From: Roseicella sp. DB1501
Lineage (GTDB): Bacteria > Pseudomonadota > Alphaproteobacteria > Acetobacterales > Acetobacteraceae
Length of the DNA: 64,000 bases
Assembly (NCBI RefSeq): GCF_013112485.1
Contig: NZ_JABFHG010000010.1
Span: forward strand, 186,001-250,000
Direction of reading: 5' to 3'
Shown piece by piece: positions 17,067 through 27,278 of the stretch. Position numbers and translations under genes: made by a program. The first letter of the stretch is position 1, and the number at the start of each line of letters is the position of its first letter. Below the pieces are notes generated by a model. It saw only the letters and a program-made list of their open reading frames with translations. It was not told where the DNA came from and ran no database searches.

Positions 17067-18660
17067 CCGCCGTCTGGGTCTCTCCCGCTTCGGGCTCTTC
17101 CGCCTGGGCTTCGTCGGCCTCGGCCTCGTCCGCCGGGGCCTCTCCCTCCTCGCCCTCGAACCAATGCTGCCGCGCCGCCATGATGATGGCGTTCGCCGTA
17201 TCCTCGTCCATCGAATCCGGGCCGAGGATCTCGATTAGCTCGTCGGAGGCGAGGTCGGCGAGGTCGTCGAGCGTCTTCACGCCCTTCTCGCCGAGCGCCA
17301 CCAACTGCTGCGGCGTGAAGCCGCCGGCTTCCGCCACCGCATCCTCGACGCCGAGGCCGCGGCGCTGCTCGTCGAATTCCTGGTCGCGCCGGTCGAGGAA
17401 GGCCTCGGCCCGGCGCTTCAGCTCGGCCGCGATGCTCTCATCGAAGCCCTCGATGCCGGCCAGCTCCTCGTCCTCGACGGCGACGATGTCCTCGATCGAG
17501 GTGAAGCCCTCGGTGACCAGCAGGCCGGCGATCACGTCATCCACGTCCAGCGCCTCGACGAAGAGGCCGGTGCGCTTGCGGAACTCCTCCTGCCGACGCT
17601 CGCTCTCTTCGGCCTCGGTCAGGATGTCGATGTCCCAGCGGGAGAGCTGGGAGGCAAGGCGCACATTCTGGCCACGCCGGCCGATCGCCAGCGATAATTG
17701 GTCGTCGGGCACCACCACTTCAACCCGCCGCGCCTCATCGTCCAGCACCACCTTCGTCACCTCGGCCGGGGCGAGGGCGTTCACCACGAAGGTGGCGTTG
17801 TCGGACGACCAGGGGATGATGTCGATCTTCTCGCCCTGCAGCTCCTGCACCACCGCCTGCACGCGGCTGCCGCGCATGCCGACGCAGGCGCCGACCGGGT
17901 CGATGCTGCTGTCGCGCGAGAGGACCGCCATCTTGGCGCGGGAGCCGGGATCGCGCGCCACCGCCTTGATCTCGATGATGCCGTCGTAGATCTCCGGCAC
18001 CTCCTGCGCGAAGAGCTTGGCCAGGAAGCCCGGATGGGTGCGGGAGAGGAAGATCTGCGGCCCGCGCGGCTCCTCGCGCACGTCGTAGATATAGGCGCGC
18101 ACCCGGTCGCCGTTACGGAAGGCCTCGCGCGGGATCGTCTCGTCGCGGCGCAGCAGCGCCTCGGCGCGGCCGAGATCGACCATCAGGTTGCCGTACTCGG
18201 TGCGCTTGACGATGCCGTTGACGATCTCGCCGACGCGGTCCTTGTACTCGTCGAACTGCTTCTTGCGCTCGACCTCGCGCACCCGCTGCACGATCACCTG
18301 CTTCGCGGTCTGCGCCGCGATGCGGCCGAAGTCGATCGGCGGCAGCGGGTCGACGATGAACTCGCCGGCATTGATCTCGGGCTTGAACTTGCGGGCGATG
18401 CGCAGCGGGATCTGCGTCGCCTCGTTCTCCACCGGCTCCTCCTCGACCACCTCGGTCCAGCGGGAGAGGCGGACCTCGCCGCTGCGGCGGTCGATGACGG
18501 CGCGGATGTCCTTCTCGTGCCCGTACTTGGCGCGGCCGGCCTTCTGGATGGCCTGCTCCATCGCCTCCAGCACCTCGTCGCGCTCGATCATCTTCTCGCG
18601 CGCGACGGCATCGGCGACCTGCAGCAGCTCAGGGCGCGCGATCGCGACATCCACGGCCAT
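17041..18660 (-). CDS. nusA: transcription termination/antitermination protein NusA
   Basis: RNA polymerase-associated factor that promotes pausing and hairpin termination and takes part in antitermination. Domains in the 539-residue product: the N-terminal polymerase-binding domain ([20 protein letters not shown]), the S1 domain ([21 protein letters not shown]), and two KH domains, the first containing [20 protein letters not shown] and the second [17 protein letters not shown]. Two helix-hairpin-helix-type acidic repeats follow ([20 protein letters not shown] and [19 protein letters not shown]). The last 40 residues are Glu/Ala-rich. It starts 12 bp after rimP and overlaps ylxR. NusA often controls its own operon, relevant to the hairpin before rimP. 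Confidence 0.97.
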   Translation of the reverse strand: MAVDVAIARPELLQVADAVAREKMIERDEVLEAMEQAIQKAGRAKYGHEKDIRAVIDRRSGEVRLSRWTEVVEEEPVENEATQIPLRIARKFKPEINAGEFIVDPLPPIDFGRIAAQTAKQVIVQRVREVERKKQFDEYKDRVGEIVNGIVKRTEYGNLMVDLGRAEALLRRDETIPREAFRNGDRVRAYIYDVREEPRGPQIFLSRTHPGFLAKLFAQEVPEIYDGIIEIKAVARDPGSRAKMAVLSRDSSIDPVGACVGMRGSRVQAVVQELQGEKIDIIPWSSDNATFVVNALAPAEVTKVVLDDEARRVEVVVPDDQLSLAIGRRGQNVRLASQLSRWDIDILTEAEESERRQEEFRKRTGLFVEALDVDDVIAGLLVTEGFTSIEDIVAVEDEELAGIEGFDESIAAELKRRAEAFLDRRDQEFDEQRRGLGVEDAVAEAGGFTPQQLVALGEKGVKTLDDLADLASDELIEILGPDSMDEDTANAIIMAARQHWFEGEEGEAPADEAEADEAQAEEPEAGETQTADDAREAEA

Positions 18661-18672
18661 GGTCAGTTCCCT

Positions 18673-19245
18673 TCAGTGTGGTTTGCCGTCGGGGCCCGGC
18701 GACGCATCCTCGTCGTCAGGGTCCTGGCTGGCGGGCGCCGCGGTGGCGGCGATGAGGTCGTCGGTCAGCACCAGCTTGGCGCGGCGGATGTTGCTGCGGG
18801 CGATGCTCGCCTCGCTGCCGTCCTCGAGCCGCAGCCGCGCCGTCTCGGCATCGGCGCCGAGCGCGATGCCCTTGAGGCGCTTGCGGCCCTCCTGCGGCAC
18901 CTGCAACTCCACCTGCGCCAGATGGCCGGCGAAGCGGTTCCAGTCCTTGGCGCGGGTCAGCGGCCGGTCGATGCCGGCCGAGGAGACCTCGAGCGTCCAT
19001 TCGCCGCGGATCGGATCCTCGACATCCAGCACCGCGCCGACGGCGTGGCTGATCGCCTCGCAATCCTCGACGCGGAAGGGCGCCTCGTCGGCGCGGTCGG
19101 CCATGATCTGCACGACCGGGCGCTCCTTGCCGGAGACCTGCACGCGGACGAGCTCATAGCCCATGTGTTCGATGGTCGGGGCGACGGCATCGGCGATGCG
19201 CGCCTCCAGGCCCTCATGATGCGGACGTTCGATGTCAGTGCCCAA
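18673..19245 (-). CDS. rimP: ribosome maturation factor RimP
   Basis: Needed for efficient 30S assembly. The 190-residue product has the RimP N-terminal domain ([20 protein letters not shown], then VVQIMADR), the [19 protein letters not shown] segment and [20 protein letters not shown], followed by the SH3-like C-terminal domain. The best start is a TTG at 19245-19243 (reading [17 protein letters not shown]), because similarity begins there and the only in-frame ATG lies 174 bp upstream, beyond a terminator-like hairpin. No Shine-Dalgarno site is visible; the start codon sits in the hairpin's U-tract. It is the first gene of the rimP-nusA-ylxR-infB block. Confidence 0.9.
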   Translation of the reverse strand: MGTDIERPHHEGLEARIADAVAPTIEHMGYELVRVQVSGKERPVVQIMADRADEAPFRVEDCEAISHAVGAVLDVEDPIRGEWTLEVSSAGIDRPLTRAKDWNRFAGHLAQVELQVPQEGRKRLKGIALGADAETARLRLEDGSEASIARSNIRRAKLVLTDDLIAATAAPASQDPDDEDASPGPDGKPH

Positions 19246-19274
19246 AACAAAAAAGGCGGCCCTTTCAGGCCACC
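19244..19274 (-). terminator. intrinsic-terminator-like hairpin overlapping the rimP start (candidate attenuator)
   Basis: On the - strand, GGTGGCC (19274-19268) pairs with GGCCGCC (19261-19255), seven pairs including one G-U, around a short loop containing TGAAA. It is followed immediately by TTTTTTGTTTT (19254-19244). The rimP TTG start begins inside that T-run. Any transcript that contributes a leader to rimP must pass through this structure, so it is more likely an attenuator of the rimP-nusA operon than a simple end for trmB transcripts. Either role is possible from sequence alone. Confidence 0.6.
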
Positions 19275-19417
19275 CCCCGAAGAGCCCGGATGGTGATTGA
19301 TCCGTGAAGATATAGGCCGGCCGCCCAGCCGGGGCAAGCAGGATTGCGCCGCCAGAGGTGAGACGACCTGCCGCCGAGTTTAACCCCGATTTTGCGGGCG
19401 CGTGGTGGACTCCGCGC

Positions 19418-19660
19418 ATGCAGACGCCGCCCTCCTCCGAATTCGGGACCTATGACCTCGCCACCTTCCGCCGCCTCGCGCGGCCAGCGCAACGACGCAA
19501 TCTCAAGTTATTATTTCACGAGCTATTGTTTCACGTATTTGGCGGAATCGGGCTGCTGGGGCTCGGCCTGCTGGCCTATCTGATGCTGCGCGCCCTCGGC
19601 GCCGGCGGCCTGCCGGATGGCGAGCTGGAGCAGGCGGTCGCCTTCCTGCTGGCGCTTTGA
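19418..19660 (+). CDS. small single-span membrane protein, unknown
   Basis: An 80-residue ORF starting [20 protein letters not shown], with one hydrophobic segment ([21 protein letters not shown], about 42-62) and a short acidic tail. It is convergent with trmB and divergent from rimP. The centre (19500-19540) is strikingly AT-rich for this genome, using TTA, TTG, TTT and GTA codons to spell [14 protein letters not shown]. Two TTTCACG heptamers occur at 19514-19520 and 19529-19535. Similarity to a known family was not recognised. The AT-rich patch may instead serve as promoter DNA for the opposite-strand rimP operon, so coding status is moderate. Confidence 0.5.
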   Translation: MQTPPSSEFGTYDLATFRRLARPAQRRNLKLLFHELLFHVFGGIGLLGLGLLAYLMLRALGAGGLPDGELEQAVAFLLAL

Positions 19661-19690
19661 GCGCCGGCGGGCGCAGAGCGCTGACCGGGA

Positions 19691-20407
19691 TCAGCCGGCG
19701 AGGCGGCGCAGCGACCAGTAGAGCGGCTGCCGCCCGTCGCGCAGCGCCTTGGCCTCGTAGCGGGTCGGCGGCCAGCCCGGCGGCCGCGCCGTCGCCGGCG
19801 GCGGCACGGCGAAACGGTCCTGCGCCGCCAGCACCTCGGCGGTCCAGCCCTGATAGGTCGGATCGTCGGTGGCGATGCGCCACTCCCCACCCGACCGCAG
19901 CACCCGCGCGACCAGCGGCAGCAGGCCCGGATTGACGAAGCGCCGCTTGGCGTGCCGCGCCTTCGGCCAGGGATCGGGGAACATCAGGAACAGCCGGTCG
20001 AGCGAGGCCGGCGGCAGCAGGCCGAGCAGGTGCCGGGCATCCTGCGGCCAGAGGCGGAGATTGCCCGGCAGCGGGCCGGTCGCCTCCTCTCCCTCAGCGA
20101 CGAGGCGCGAGAGCAGGGAGCAGAGCCCGTTCTCGAAGACCTCGGAGGCGATGTAGCCGATGCCGGGATTGGCCTCGACATGCGCCAGCGCATGCTCGCC
20201 GCCGCCGAAGCCGACCTCGAGCCAGAGCGCCTCGACCGGCGCGGCGAAGGCCGCGCGCGGATCGCCGGCCGCCTCCGGGGCGAGGCGGAGCCGCGGCAGG
20301 GTCTCGTCCAGCAGGCGCTGCTGGCGCGGCCGCAACGGGTGGCTGCGGCGGCGGCCATAGAGTCGGTCGGGGATGCCCTCGGCGAGGGGCGGACGGTCAG
20401 CGGTCAT
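19691..20407 (-). CDS. trmB: tRNA (guanine-N7-)-methyltransferase
   Basis: Methylates G46 in the variable loop of tRNAs using S-adenosylmethionine. The 238-residue protein begins with the basic LYGRRRSHPLRPRQQRLLDE typical of alphaproteobacterial TrmB. The SAM-binding motif I is LWLEVGFGGGEHALAHVEAN, and FLMFPDPWPKARHAKRRFVN is the hallmark catalytic and tRNA-contacting segment. The C-terminal TRYEAKALRDGR is the usual ending. It is downstream of metK, which makes the methyl donor, with two tandem 42-bp hairpin repeats in the 109-bp gap. Co-transcription is plausible. Confidence 0.95.
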   Translation of the reverse strand: MTADRPPLAEGIPDRLYGRRRSHPLRPRQQRLLDETLPRLRLAPEAAGDPRAAFAAPVEALWLEVGFGGGEHALAHVEANPGIGYIASEVFENGLCSLLSRLVAEGEEATGPLPGNLRLWPQDARHLLGLLPPASLDRLFLMFPDPWPKARHAKRRFVNPGLLPLVARVLRSGGEWRIATDDPTYQGWTAEVLAAQDRFAVPPPATARPPGWPPTRYEAKALRDGRQPLYWSLRRLAG

Positions 20408-20414
20408 GCATTAA

Positions 20415-20509
20415 GCCACCGGCGCGCAGCCGCCATACCAACCCTGCACGCCGGCGGATATGGTCTGGCCACCGGCGCGCAGCCGCCACGCCAGGCCTGC
20501 GCGCCGGCG
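20415..20509. repeat. two tandem 42-bp REP-like hairpin units between metK and trmB
   Basis: Units at 20415-20456 and 20468-20509 share GCCACCGGCGCGCAGCCGCC at one end and GCCGGCG at the other. Each folds on itself: CCGGCGCGCAG pairs with CTGCACGCCGG in the first (one mismatch) and with CTGCGCGCCGG perfectly in the second. An 11-nt spacer separates them. They could slow 3' exonucleases below metK, or reduce transcription into trmB. Confidence 0.7.
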
Positions 20510-20516
20510 CCGTGCA

Positions 20517-21707
20517 TCAGCGGCCGAAGGCGCGCTTCAGCTCGGGCGCGAGCAGGTCGGTCCGCTCCCAGGTGAAGCTGTCCTTCGCCAGGTCCGGCTT
20601 GCGGCCGAAATGCCCGTAGGCGCTGGTCGGGACATAGATCGGCCGGTTGAGGCGCAGCATCTCGCGGATGCCGCGCGGCGAGAGGTTCACCGCCTCCTGC
20701 ACCACGCTGGCGAGCTTCGCCTCGTCCACATCCTTGCCGGTGCCGTGCAGGTCGAAATAGACCGAGAGCGGCTTGGAGACGCCGATGGCGTAGGAAACCT
20801 GGATGGTGCAGCGATCGGCGAGGCCGGCCGCCACCACGTTCTTCGCCACGTAGCGCGCGGCATAGGCGGCGGAGCGGTCGACCTTGGTCGGGTCCTTGCC
20901 GCTGAAGGCGCCGCCGCCATGCGGCGCGGCGCCGCCATAGGTGTCGACGATGATCTTGCGGCCGGTGAGGCCGGCATCGCCGTCGGGACCGCCGATGACG
21001 AAATTGCCGGTCGGGTTCACGTAGAACTCGGCCTCCGGCACCTCCCAGCCCGCGGGCAGGACCTGGCGCACGATGGGGCGCAGCAGTTCCTTGATCTCGG
21101 CCTGCTCCAGCCCGTCCTCGTGCTGAGTCGAGATGACGACGCAGGTGACGCCGACCGGCTTGCCGTCGACGTAGCGGAGCGTGACCTGGCTCTTGGCGTC
21201 CGGCAGCAGGCCGCGGGCGCGCTTGTCGCCGGCATGGCGCAGCTCGGCCATGATGCGCAGGATGTTGTGCGCATAGGTGAGCGGCGCGGGCATCAGCTCG
21301 GGCGTCTCGTTCGTCGCGTAGCCGAACATGATGCCCTGGTCGCCGGCGCCCTCGTCCTTGTTGCCGGCGGCATCGACGCCGACCGCGATATCGGCCGACT
21401 GGGCGTGCAGATGGCACTCGAAGGCGGCGTTCCGCCAGGAGAAGCCGGCCTGGTCGTAGCCGATCTCCTTCACCGCATCGCGCACCAGCCCCTCGAGATG
21501 CGCGGCGTTGACGCTCTCCGGCCCGCGGGTCTCGCCGGCGAGGACGATGCGGTTGGTGGTCACCAGCGTCTCGCAGGCCACGCGCGCATAGGGATCGGCG
21601 GCGAGGAAGGCATCCAGCACCGTGTCGGAAATGCGGTCGGCGACCTTGTCCGGATGCCCCTCGGACACGGATTCGGAAGTGAAGAGATACTCGCCCTTAT
21701 CGCGCAT
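20517..21707 (-). CDS. metK: S-adenosylmethionine synthetase
   Basis: Makes S-adenosylmethionine from methionine and ATP. The 396-residue product opens [20 protein letters not shown], with the catalytic histidine in EGHPDK. The hexapeptide-like [17 protein letters not shown] loop, the P-loop-like [20 protein letters not shown] and the C-terminal GHFGRKPD are all present. ATG 21707 gives the conserved N-terminus. Four residues near 185 onward ([12 protein letters not shown]) also match the family. A palindrome 152 bp upstream resembles operators of methionine-cycle ArsR-type regulators. trmB follows on the same strand. Confidence 0.97.
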   Translation of the reverse strand: MRDKGEYLFTSESVSEGHPDKVADRISDTVLDAFLAADPYARVACETLVTTNRIVLAGETRGPESVNAAHLEGLVRDAVKEIGYDQAGFSWRNAAFECHLHAQSADIAVGVDAAGNKDEGAGDQGIMFGYATNETPELMPAPLTYAHNILRIMAELRHAGDKRARGLLPDAKSQVTLRYVDGKPVGVTCVVISTQHEDGLEQAEIKELLRPIVRQVLPAGWEVPEAEFYVNPTGNFVIGGPDGDAGLTGRKIIVDTYGGAAPHGGGAFSGKDPTKVDRSAAYAARYVAKNVVAAGLADRCTIQVSYAIGVSKPLSVYFDLHGTGKDVDEAKLASVVQEAVNLSPRGIREMLRLNRPIYVPTSAYGHFGRKPDLAKDSFTWERTDLLAPELKRAFGR

Positions 21708-22096
21708 GGCGTGATTCGTCCTCTTGTCGCGCGGGGAAACCGGCGGGGCCCCGGCCTGGCCACACCGGCAGGTTCGGGTGCCGCGAGCGACAATGGCACG
21801 CACCCAACCGGTCGCGCGCTGTTTCGCAGCAAGCGGGGCGCAGGGTCAAGGCCGCTGACATAAAGGTATGCTTATGCAGCGGAAGTATCGGCCCCGCCTG
21901 GACGCTTCGATACCCTAAGTCTCGCCCGCTCGCGGCCTTGGTAAGCCTCCCCACGGACGCAGCGGATCGGCAGGCCGCTGACAACGCAGGCGAAATCGGG
22001 CGTCCCTGGCCGATCGGTCAGCGACGTCCCGGACGCGGCGCGCCGGGACATGCGCCATGCCCTCGTTTCCGCGCTTCGTGCATGGACGAATCGTGT
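21708..22096. other. 389-bp spacer between dapB and metK, regulatory DNA only
   Basis: No ORF with family similarity or a ribosome site was found here. The stretch holds the metK leader with the palindrome at 21859-21876. On the - strand, TTGACC occurs just downstream of it at 21849-21844, but no good -10 box was found at 16-18 bp. I looked for SAM-II and SAM/SAH riboswitch cores and could not place one with confidence. The half next to dapB is unremarkable GC-rich DNA. Confidence 0.5.
21859..21876. promoter_or_regulatory. palindromic operator candidate upstream of metK (SahR/ArsR-like)
   Basis: CATAAAGGTATGCTTATG is an interrupted palindrome (CATAA/TTATG), further flanked by CTG on the left and CAG on the right with one intervening base. 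It is AT-rich against a GC-rich background and sits 152 bp above the metK ATG. From memory, ArsR-family methionine-cycle regulators such as SahR use palindromes of the CATAAAG-AT-CTTTATG kind in proteobacteria. No regulator gene is in the window, so the assignment is by motif and position only. Confidence 0.45.
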
Positions 22097-22873
22097 TCAG
22101 CCCATCCCGAGCACATGCTTCATGTCGTAGAGGCCAGGCGCCCGGCCTTGCAGCCAGAGCGCCGCCCGGACGGCCCCGGTGGCATAGACCCGCCGGTCGA
22201 AGCTGCGATGGGTCAGCGCGATGTGCTCGGAGCCGGAGGCGAAGAGCAGCGTGTGCTCGCCCACCACCTGCCCGCCGCGCAGGGCCGCGAAGCCGATGCT
22301 GCCGGTGCCGCGCGCGCCGGTATGGCCGTCCCGCCCGCTCTCCGTCCCGGCCGCCTCCAGCGTCGTGCCGCGCCCGCGCGCCACCGCCCGGCCGAGCGCG
22401 ACCGCGGTGCCGGAGGGGGCGTCCACCTTCTGCCGGTGATGCATCTCGAGGATCTCGGCATCGTATTGCTCGGCCGGCAGCGCGGCCGCCATGCGCTCGG
22501 CGAGCGCCAGGACGAGGTTCACGCCCGGGGCGAAATTAGCGGCATAGACGATGGGCACCCGCCCCGCGGCCTCCGCCACCATCGCCTCGTCAGCGGCCGA
22601 GAGGCCCGAAGTGCCGAGAACCAGGGGCGTGCCCGCCGCCACCGCCGCGGCGATATGGCCGGCCGCGGCGGCGGCATGGGTGAAGTCGATCACCACGTCG
22701 CTGGCGGCGCAGAGGGCGCCGATCTCGGGCAGCAAAGGGGCTGGCAGCGCTTCCTCCTCGCCCGCGCGGCGGCGCGTGCCACCCGCGAGGCTCGCCCCGG
22801 CGGCGAGCACCTCCTCGGCGAGCAACCGCCCCATGCGGCCAGCCAGGCCGGCGATGCCGATGCGAACGGGCAT
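22097..22873 (-). CDS. dapB: 4-hydroxy-tetrahydrodipicolinate reductase
   Basis: Reduces the product of DapA to tetrahydrodipicolinate in lysine and diaminopimelate synthesis. The 258-residue product has the Rossmann motif RIGIAGLAGRMGRLLAEEV (residues 4-22), DVVIDFT, PLVLGTSGLSAADEA, and the substrate-binding signature EILEMHHRQKVDAPSGTAV with the catalytic His-His and Lys. SIGFAALRGGQVVGEHTLLF and HRSFDRRVYATGAVRAA close the fold. ATG 22873 gives the standard start. A PRC-barrel protein gene lies 97 bp upstream. DapB and dnaJ are near neighbours in some related genomes, but no functional link is evident. Confidence 0.95.
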   Translation of the reverse strand: MPVRIGIAGLAGRMGRLLAEEVLAAGASLAGGTRRRAGEEEALPAPLLPEIGALCAASDVVIDFTHAAAAAGHIAAAVAAGTPLVLGTSGLSAADEAMVAEAAGRVPIVYAANFAPGVNLVLALAERMAAALPAEQYDAEILEMHHRQKVDAPSGTAVALGRAVARGRGTTLEAAGTESGRDGHTGARGTGSIGFAALRGGQVVGEHTLLFASGSEHIALTHRSFDRRVYATGAVRAALWLQGRAPGLYDMKHVLGMG

Positions 22874-22970
22874 GGTGTCTCCCCCAGCGATCCCGGCCCC
22901 GTCATGGCCGGGCGCGCCGGCGGCGGCAAGGCCCCGCAGGGGGACGCCGCGCTCAGGGCAGGCCGGCACC

Positions 22971-23360
22971 TCAGATGGAGCGGGCGCCCCAATAGTCGTC
23001 CACCTGCCGGCCCCAGTCGCGGCTGCCCCAATCCGGCGCACTGCCCACCGCATAGGCGGGCGCGTCCTTCAGCTTGTCGCGGTCGAGATCGACGACATAG
23101 CCGCCGAGGGACGGGTCGAATTGCAGCACCGACCAGGGCAGCGGGTGGTGGCGCTCGCCGATGCCGAGGAAGCCGCCGAAGCTCATCACCGCATAGGCCA
23201 CGCGGCCCGAGCGCTTGTCGAGCATCACGTCCTCGATGGTGCCGAGATGCTCGCCGTCGCGGTTGTAGACCGGCGTGCCATGGACCTTGCCGGCGGCGAT
23301 GAGCTGCGGCGTCTCCTCGCGCTCCATGCCGGGCGTGACGGGATCTTCCCTGTCGGCCAT
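22971..23360 (-). CDS. PRC-barrel domain protein (cytosolic)
   Basis: A 129-residue protein without signal peptide. The PRC-barrel core is HGTPVYNRDGEHLGTIEDVM, then GRVAYAVMSFGGFLGIGERH and HPLPWSVLQFD, the same phrase pattern seen in the exported PRC protein encoded at 39040. The last 30 residues (APDWGSRDWGRQVDDYWG) are aromatic and are found in many short alphaproteobacterial PRC proteins. PRC barrels occur in the photosynthetic reaction-centre H subunit and in RimM. Free-standing ones of this type are common stress or envelope-associated proteins of unknown function. Confidence 0.85.
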   Translation of the reverse strand: MADREDPVTPGMEREETPQLIAAGKVHGTPVYNRDGEHLGTIEDVMLDKRSGRVAYAVMSFGGFLGIGERHHPLPWSVLQFDPSLGGYVVDLDRDKLKDAPAYAVGSAPDWGSRDWGRQVDDYWGARSI

Positions 23361-23515
23361 GCGGGCCTCCTTGGTGCAACGGTGGCAGCGATGGGGGAGA
23401 GGGGGGCGGGCGGCGATGCGGGTGGGACCGCGTCCGCACCGCCGCCTGCCAGATCCGCCGCTGGGGGGAATGCGACGGTCGGACCACAGAACGTGGATCC
23501 GTGCGGCCGGTTCCC

Positions 23516-23529
23516 GTCGGTCGACCGAC
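23516..23529. repeat. perfect 14-bp palindrome between dnaJ and the PRC-barrel gene
   Basis: GTCGGTCGACCGAC is fully palindromic and lies about 155 bp above the PRC-barrel start, in the 279-bp spacer behind the dnaJ stop. It could be a dimeric regulator's operator, but short GC-rich palindromes also arise by chance here. At the dnaJ stop itself, GGGGCGC/GCGCCCC (23632-23650) forms a small stem. No gene was seen in this spacer. Confidence 0.3.
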
Positions 23530-23639
23530 TCAACGCGTCCGAACGCCCTGCACCAAAGCCGGCTTCGGGGCCACGCGCGCCCCCGTCGCAGCTTGCCGCC
23601 AGCCGTTGCAAAGCCGCGAAGCGGTTGTGTGGGGCGCTC

Positions 23640-24776
23640 CTAGCGCCCCAGCCCGTCCCAGAACTCCTTCACCCGGGCGAAGAAGCCCTCCGCCTCCGGG
23701 CTGGTGCGGCCGGCCTGGGAGGCCTCGGCCTCGAACTGCTCCAGCAACTCGCGCTGCCGCGGCGAAAGGTTCTGCGGCGTCTCCACCGAGACCTGCACGA
23801 ACATGTCCCCCCGCGCCGCGCTGCGCAGCACCGAGAAGCCCTTGCCGCGCAGGCGGAACTGGTCGCCCGCCTGGGTGCCGGCCGGGATGCTGACGCGGGC
23901 GCGGCCGCCATCGATGCTCGGCACCTCGACGCTGCCGCCGAGCGCCGCCTGGGTCATGCGCAGCGGCACCCGGACGAAGATGTTGGCGCCGTCGCGCTGG
24001 AAGATCGGATGCGCCCGGATGGAGACGTCCACGTATAGGTCGCCCGCCGGCGCGCCGCGCAGCCCGGCCTCGCCCTCGCCGGCAAGGCGGATGCGGGTCC
24101 CGTCCTCGACGCCGGCCGGGATGGAGACGCTGAGGGTGCGGTCGCGCTGCACCCGCCCGGCGCCCTGGCAGACCTTGCAGGGGTTCTTGATGACGCGGCC
24201 CTGGCCGCCGCAGGTGGGGCAGGTCCGCTCGATCAGGAAGAAGCCCTGCTGCGCCCGCACCTTGCCCGCGCCCTGGCAGGTCGGGCAGGTCTGGGCGGCA
24301 CCGCTGCCGCCCTCGGCGCCGGTGCCGGAACAGGCGTCGCAGCTCACCGAGGAGGGAACGCGCACCGTCTTCTTGACGCCGGCGAAGGCCTCCTCCAGGC
24401 CGATCTCGACCATGGTGCGCAGATCGGCGCCGCGGCCCGAGGCCTGCCGGCGGCCGCCGCGCCCGCCCCCGCCGCCGAAGCGGCCGAACATCTCCTCGAA
24501 GATGTCCTCGAAGCCGGCGCCGAAGGGATTGCCGCCGAAGCCGCCGCCCTGCTCGAAGGCGGCATGGCCGAAGCGGTCATAGGCCGCGCGCTTCTCGCCG
24601 TCCTTCAGGCAGTCATAAGCCTCGTTGACTTCCTTGAAACGGGTCTCGGCGTCCTTGTCACCCTGGTTGCGATCCGGGTGATACTTCATCGCCAGCTTGC
24701 GATACGCCCGCTTCAGGTCGTCCTCGGTCGCCTCGCGCGAGACGCCAAGTATTTCATAGTAATCCCGCTTCGCCAT
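23640..24776 (-). CDS. dnaJ: chaperone protein DnaJ
   Basis: Hsp40 co-chaperone that stimulates the DnaK ATPase and presents unfolded clients. In the 378-residue product the J domain (4-70) contains [20 protein letters not shown] and the HPD motif in KYHPDRNQ. A Gly/Phe-rich segment ([20 protein letters not shown]) follows. The zinc region has four CxxCxGxG repeats: [24 protein letters not shown] and CKVCQGAG. The C-terminal substrate-binding domains complete it. The start [10 protein letters not shown] at 24776 is the standard N-terminus. It lies 271 bp downstream of dnaK on the same strand, with a strong hairpin between them. Confidence 0.97.
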   Translation of the reverse strand: MAKRDYYEILGVSREATEDDLKRAYRKLAMKYHPDRNQGDKDAETRFKEVNEAYDCLKDGEKRAAYDRFGHAAFEQGGGFGGNPFGAGFEDIFEEMFGRFGGGGGRGGRRQASGRGADLRTMVEIGLEEAFAGVKKTVRVPSSVSCDACSGTGAEGGSGAAQTCPTCQGAGKVRAQQGFFLIERTCPTCGGQGRVIKNPCKVCQGAGRVQRDRTLSVSIPAGVEDGTRIRLAGEGEAGLRGAPAGDLYVDVSIRAHPIFQRDGANIFVRVPLRMTQAALGGSVEVPSIDGGRARVSIPAGTQAGDQFRLRGKGFSVLRSAARGDMFVQVSVETPQNLSPRQRELLEQFEAEASQAGRTSPEAEGFFARVKEFWDGLGR

Positions 24777-24994
24777 AACCGCGCCCTGTCTCACGGACCT
24801 TTCGGCCGCCCTGCCCCGCTCCGGTCCAGCCTGGGATACCCCTCCACGGGCAGTATCCCCCTCAAGCGATGACCCATCCGTGGATGTCCGGAACGGCGTG
24901 GCGCCCGGCCCGCCGCCCGGCCCGCCTGGACCGGGCGGCGGTCACCGGGCGCCCGCCTCGCTCCCCGGCGCGGAACCGCGCCGCATCCACCCAA

Positions 24995-25026
24995 CCGGCG
25001 GGGCGGCTTGCGGGCCGCCCCGCCGG
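24995..25026 (-). terminator. 13-bp perfect hairpin just downstream of dnaK
   Basis: CCGGCGGGGCGGC and GCCGCCCCGCCGG form a perfect 13-bp stem with a six-base loop, 21 bp below the dnaK stop. There is no U-run after it on the - strand. It may act as an mRNA-protecting 3' structure that lets dnaK be expressed above dnaJ, or as an imperfect terminator. Confidence 0.5.
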
Positions 25027-25047
25027 CCGCCCCGTGGGCGACCGGAT

Positions 25048-26973
<1,926 letters not shown>

Positions 26974-27109
26974 CCGTACTTCTCCTTTGCGGCGGGCGAG
27001 GGCGGCCCCTGGAAGGCACCGCGCCTGGCCCCCTTGGCTTCTCCGAGGGACGAGGGTCCCTCACGGTTTCGGATGGGGTCCTGGCCGCCGATCGGCGGCC
27101 TCGCCTGTG

Positions 27110-27139
27110 GATGTATTCGCGGGGTATCAGTGGAACAAG
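27110..27139 (-). promoter_or_regulatory. candidate dnaK promoter
   Basis: On the - strand, CTTGTTC (27139-27133) is followed after 17 bases by TACATC (27115-27110), then about 137 bp to the dnaK ATG. The CTTG start fits the -35 element of alphaproteobacterial heat-shock (RpoH) promoters, and TTGTTC-N17-TACATC also weakly fits sigma-70. The -10 match is poor for either. The site lies in the 283-bp gap behind grpE, the right place for an independent dnaK promoter. Confidence 0.3.
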
Positions 27140-27230
27140 TCCCGAGACCGCGCGGTCCGACAAATAATCAGGCGGTCGCAGGCACCCCGGGCAGCACTCC
27201 GTGCGACCGGCGCAGCACCATGGCGCGCCG

Positions 27231-27278
27231 CATCACCCCGCGCCACCCGCGCGGCATCACCCCGCGCCGCCCGCGGCG
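27231..27278. repeat. 24-bp tandem duplication across the grpE stop
   Basis: Two adjacent 24-bp units beginning CATCACCCCGCGCC (27231 and 27255) differ at few positions. The second contains the grpE TGA, and the first repeats the same TGA-bearing sequence just downstream. It looks like a simple slippage duplication of the gene end, without change to the protein. Confidence 0.6.

Noticed and set aside
18673-19419. rimP starting at the ATG 19419
   Set aside because: The extra 58 residues have no family similarity and would be translated through a terminator-like hairpin. The TTG at 19245 matches where RimP similarity begins.
21708-21858. SAM riboswitch in the metK leader
   Set aside because: I could not place the conserved core or pseudoknot of SAM-II or SAM/SAH types; the upstream palindrome explains regulation more simply.
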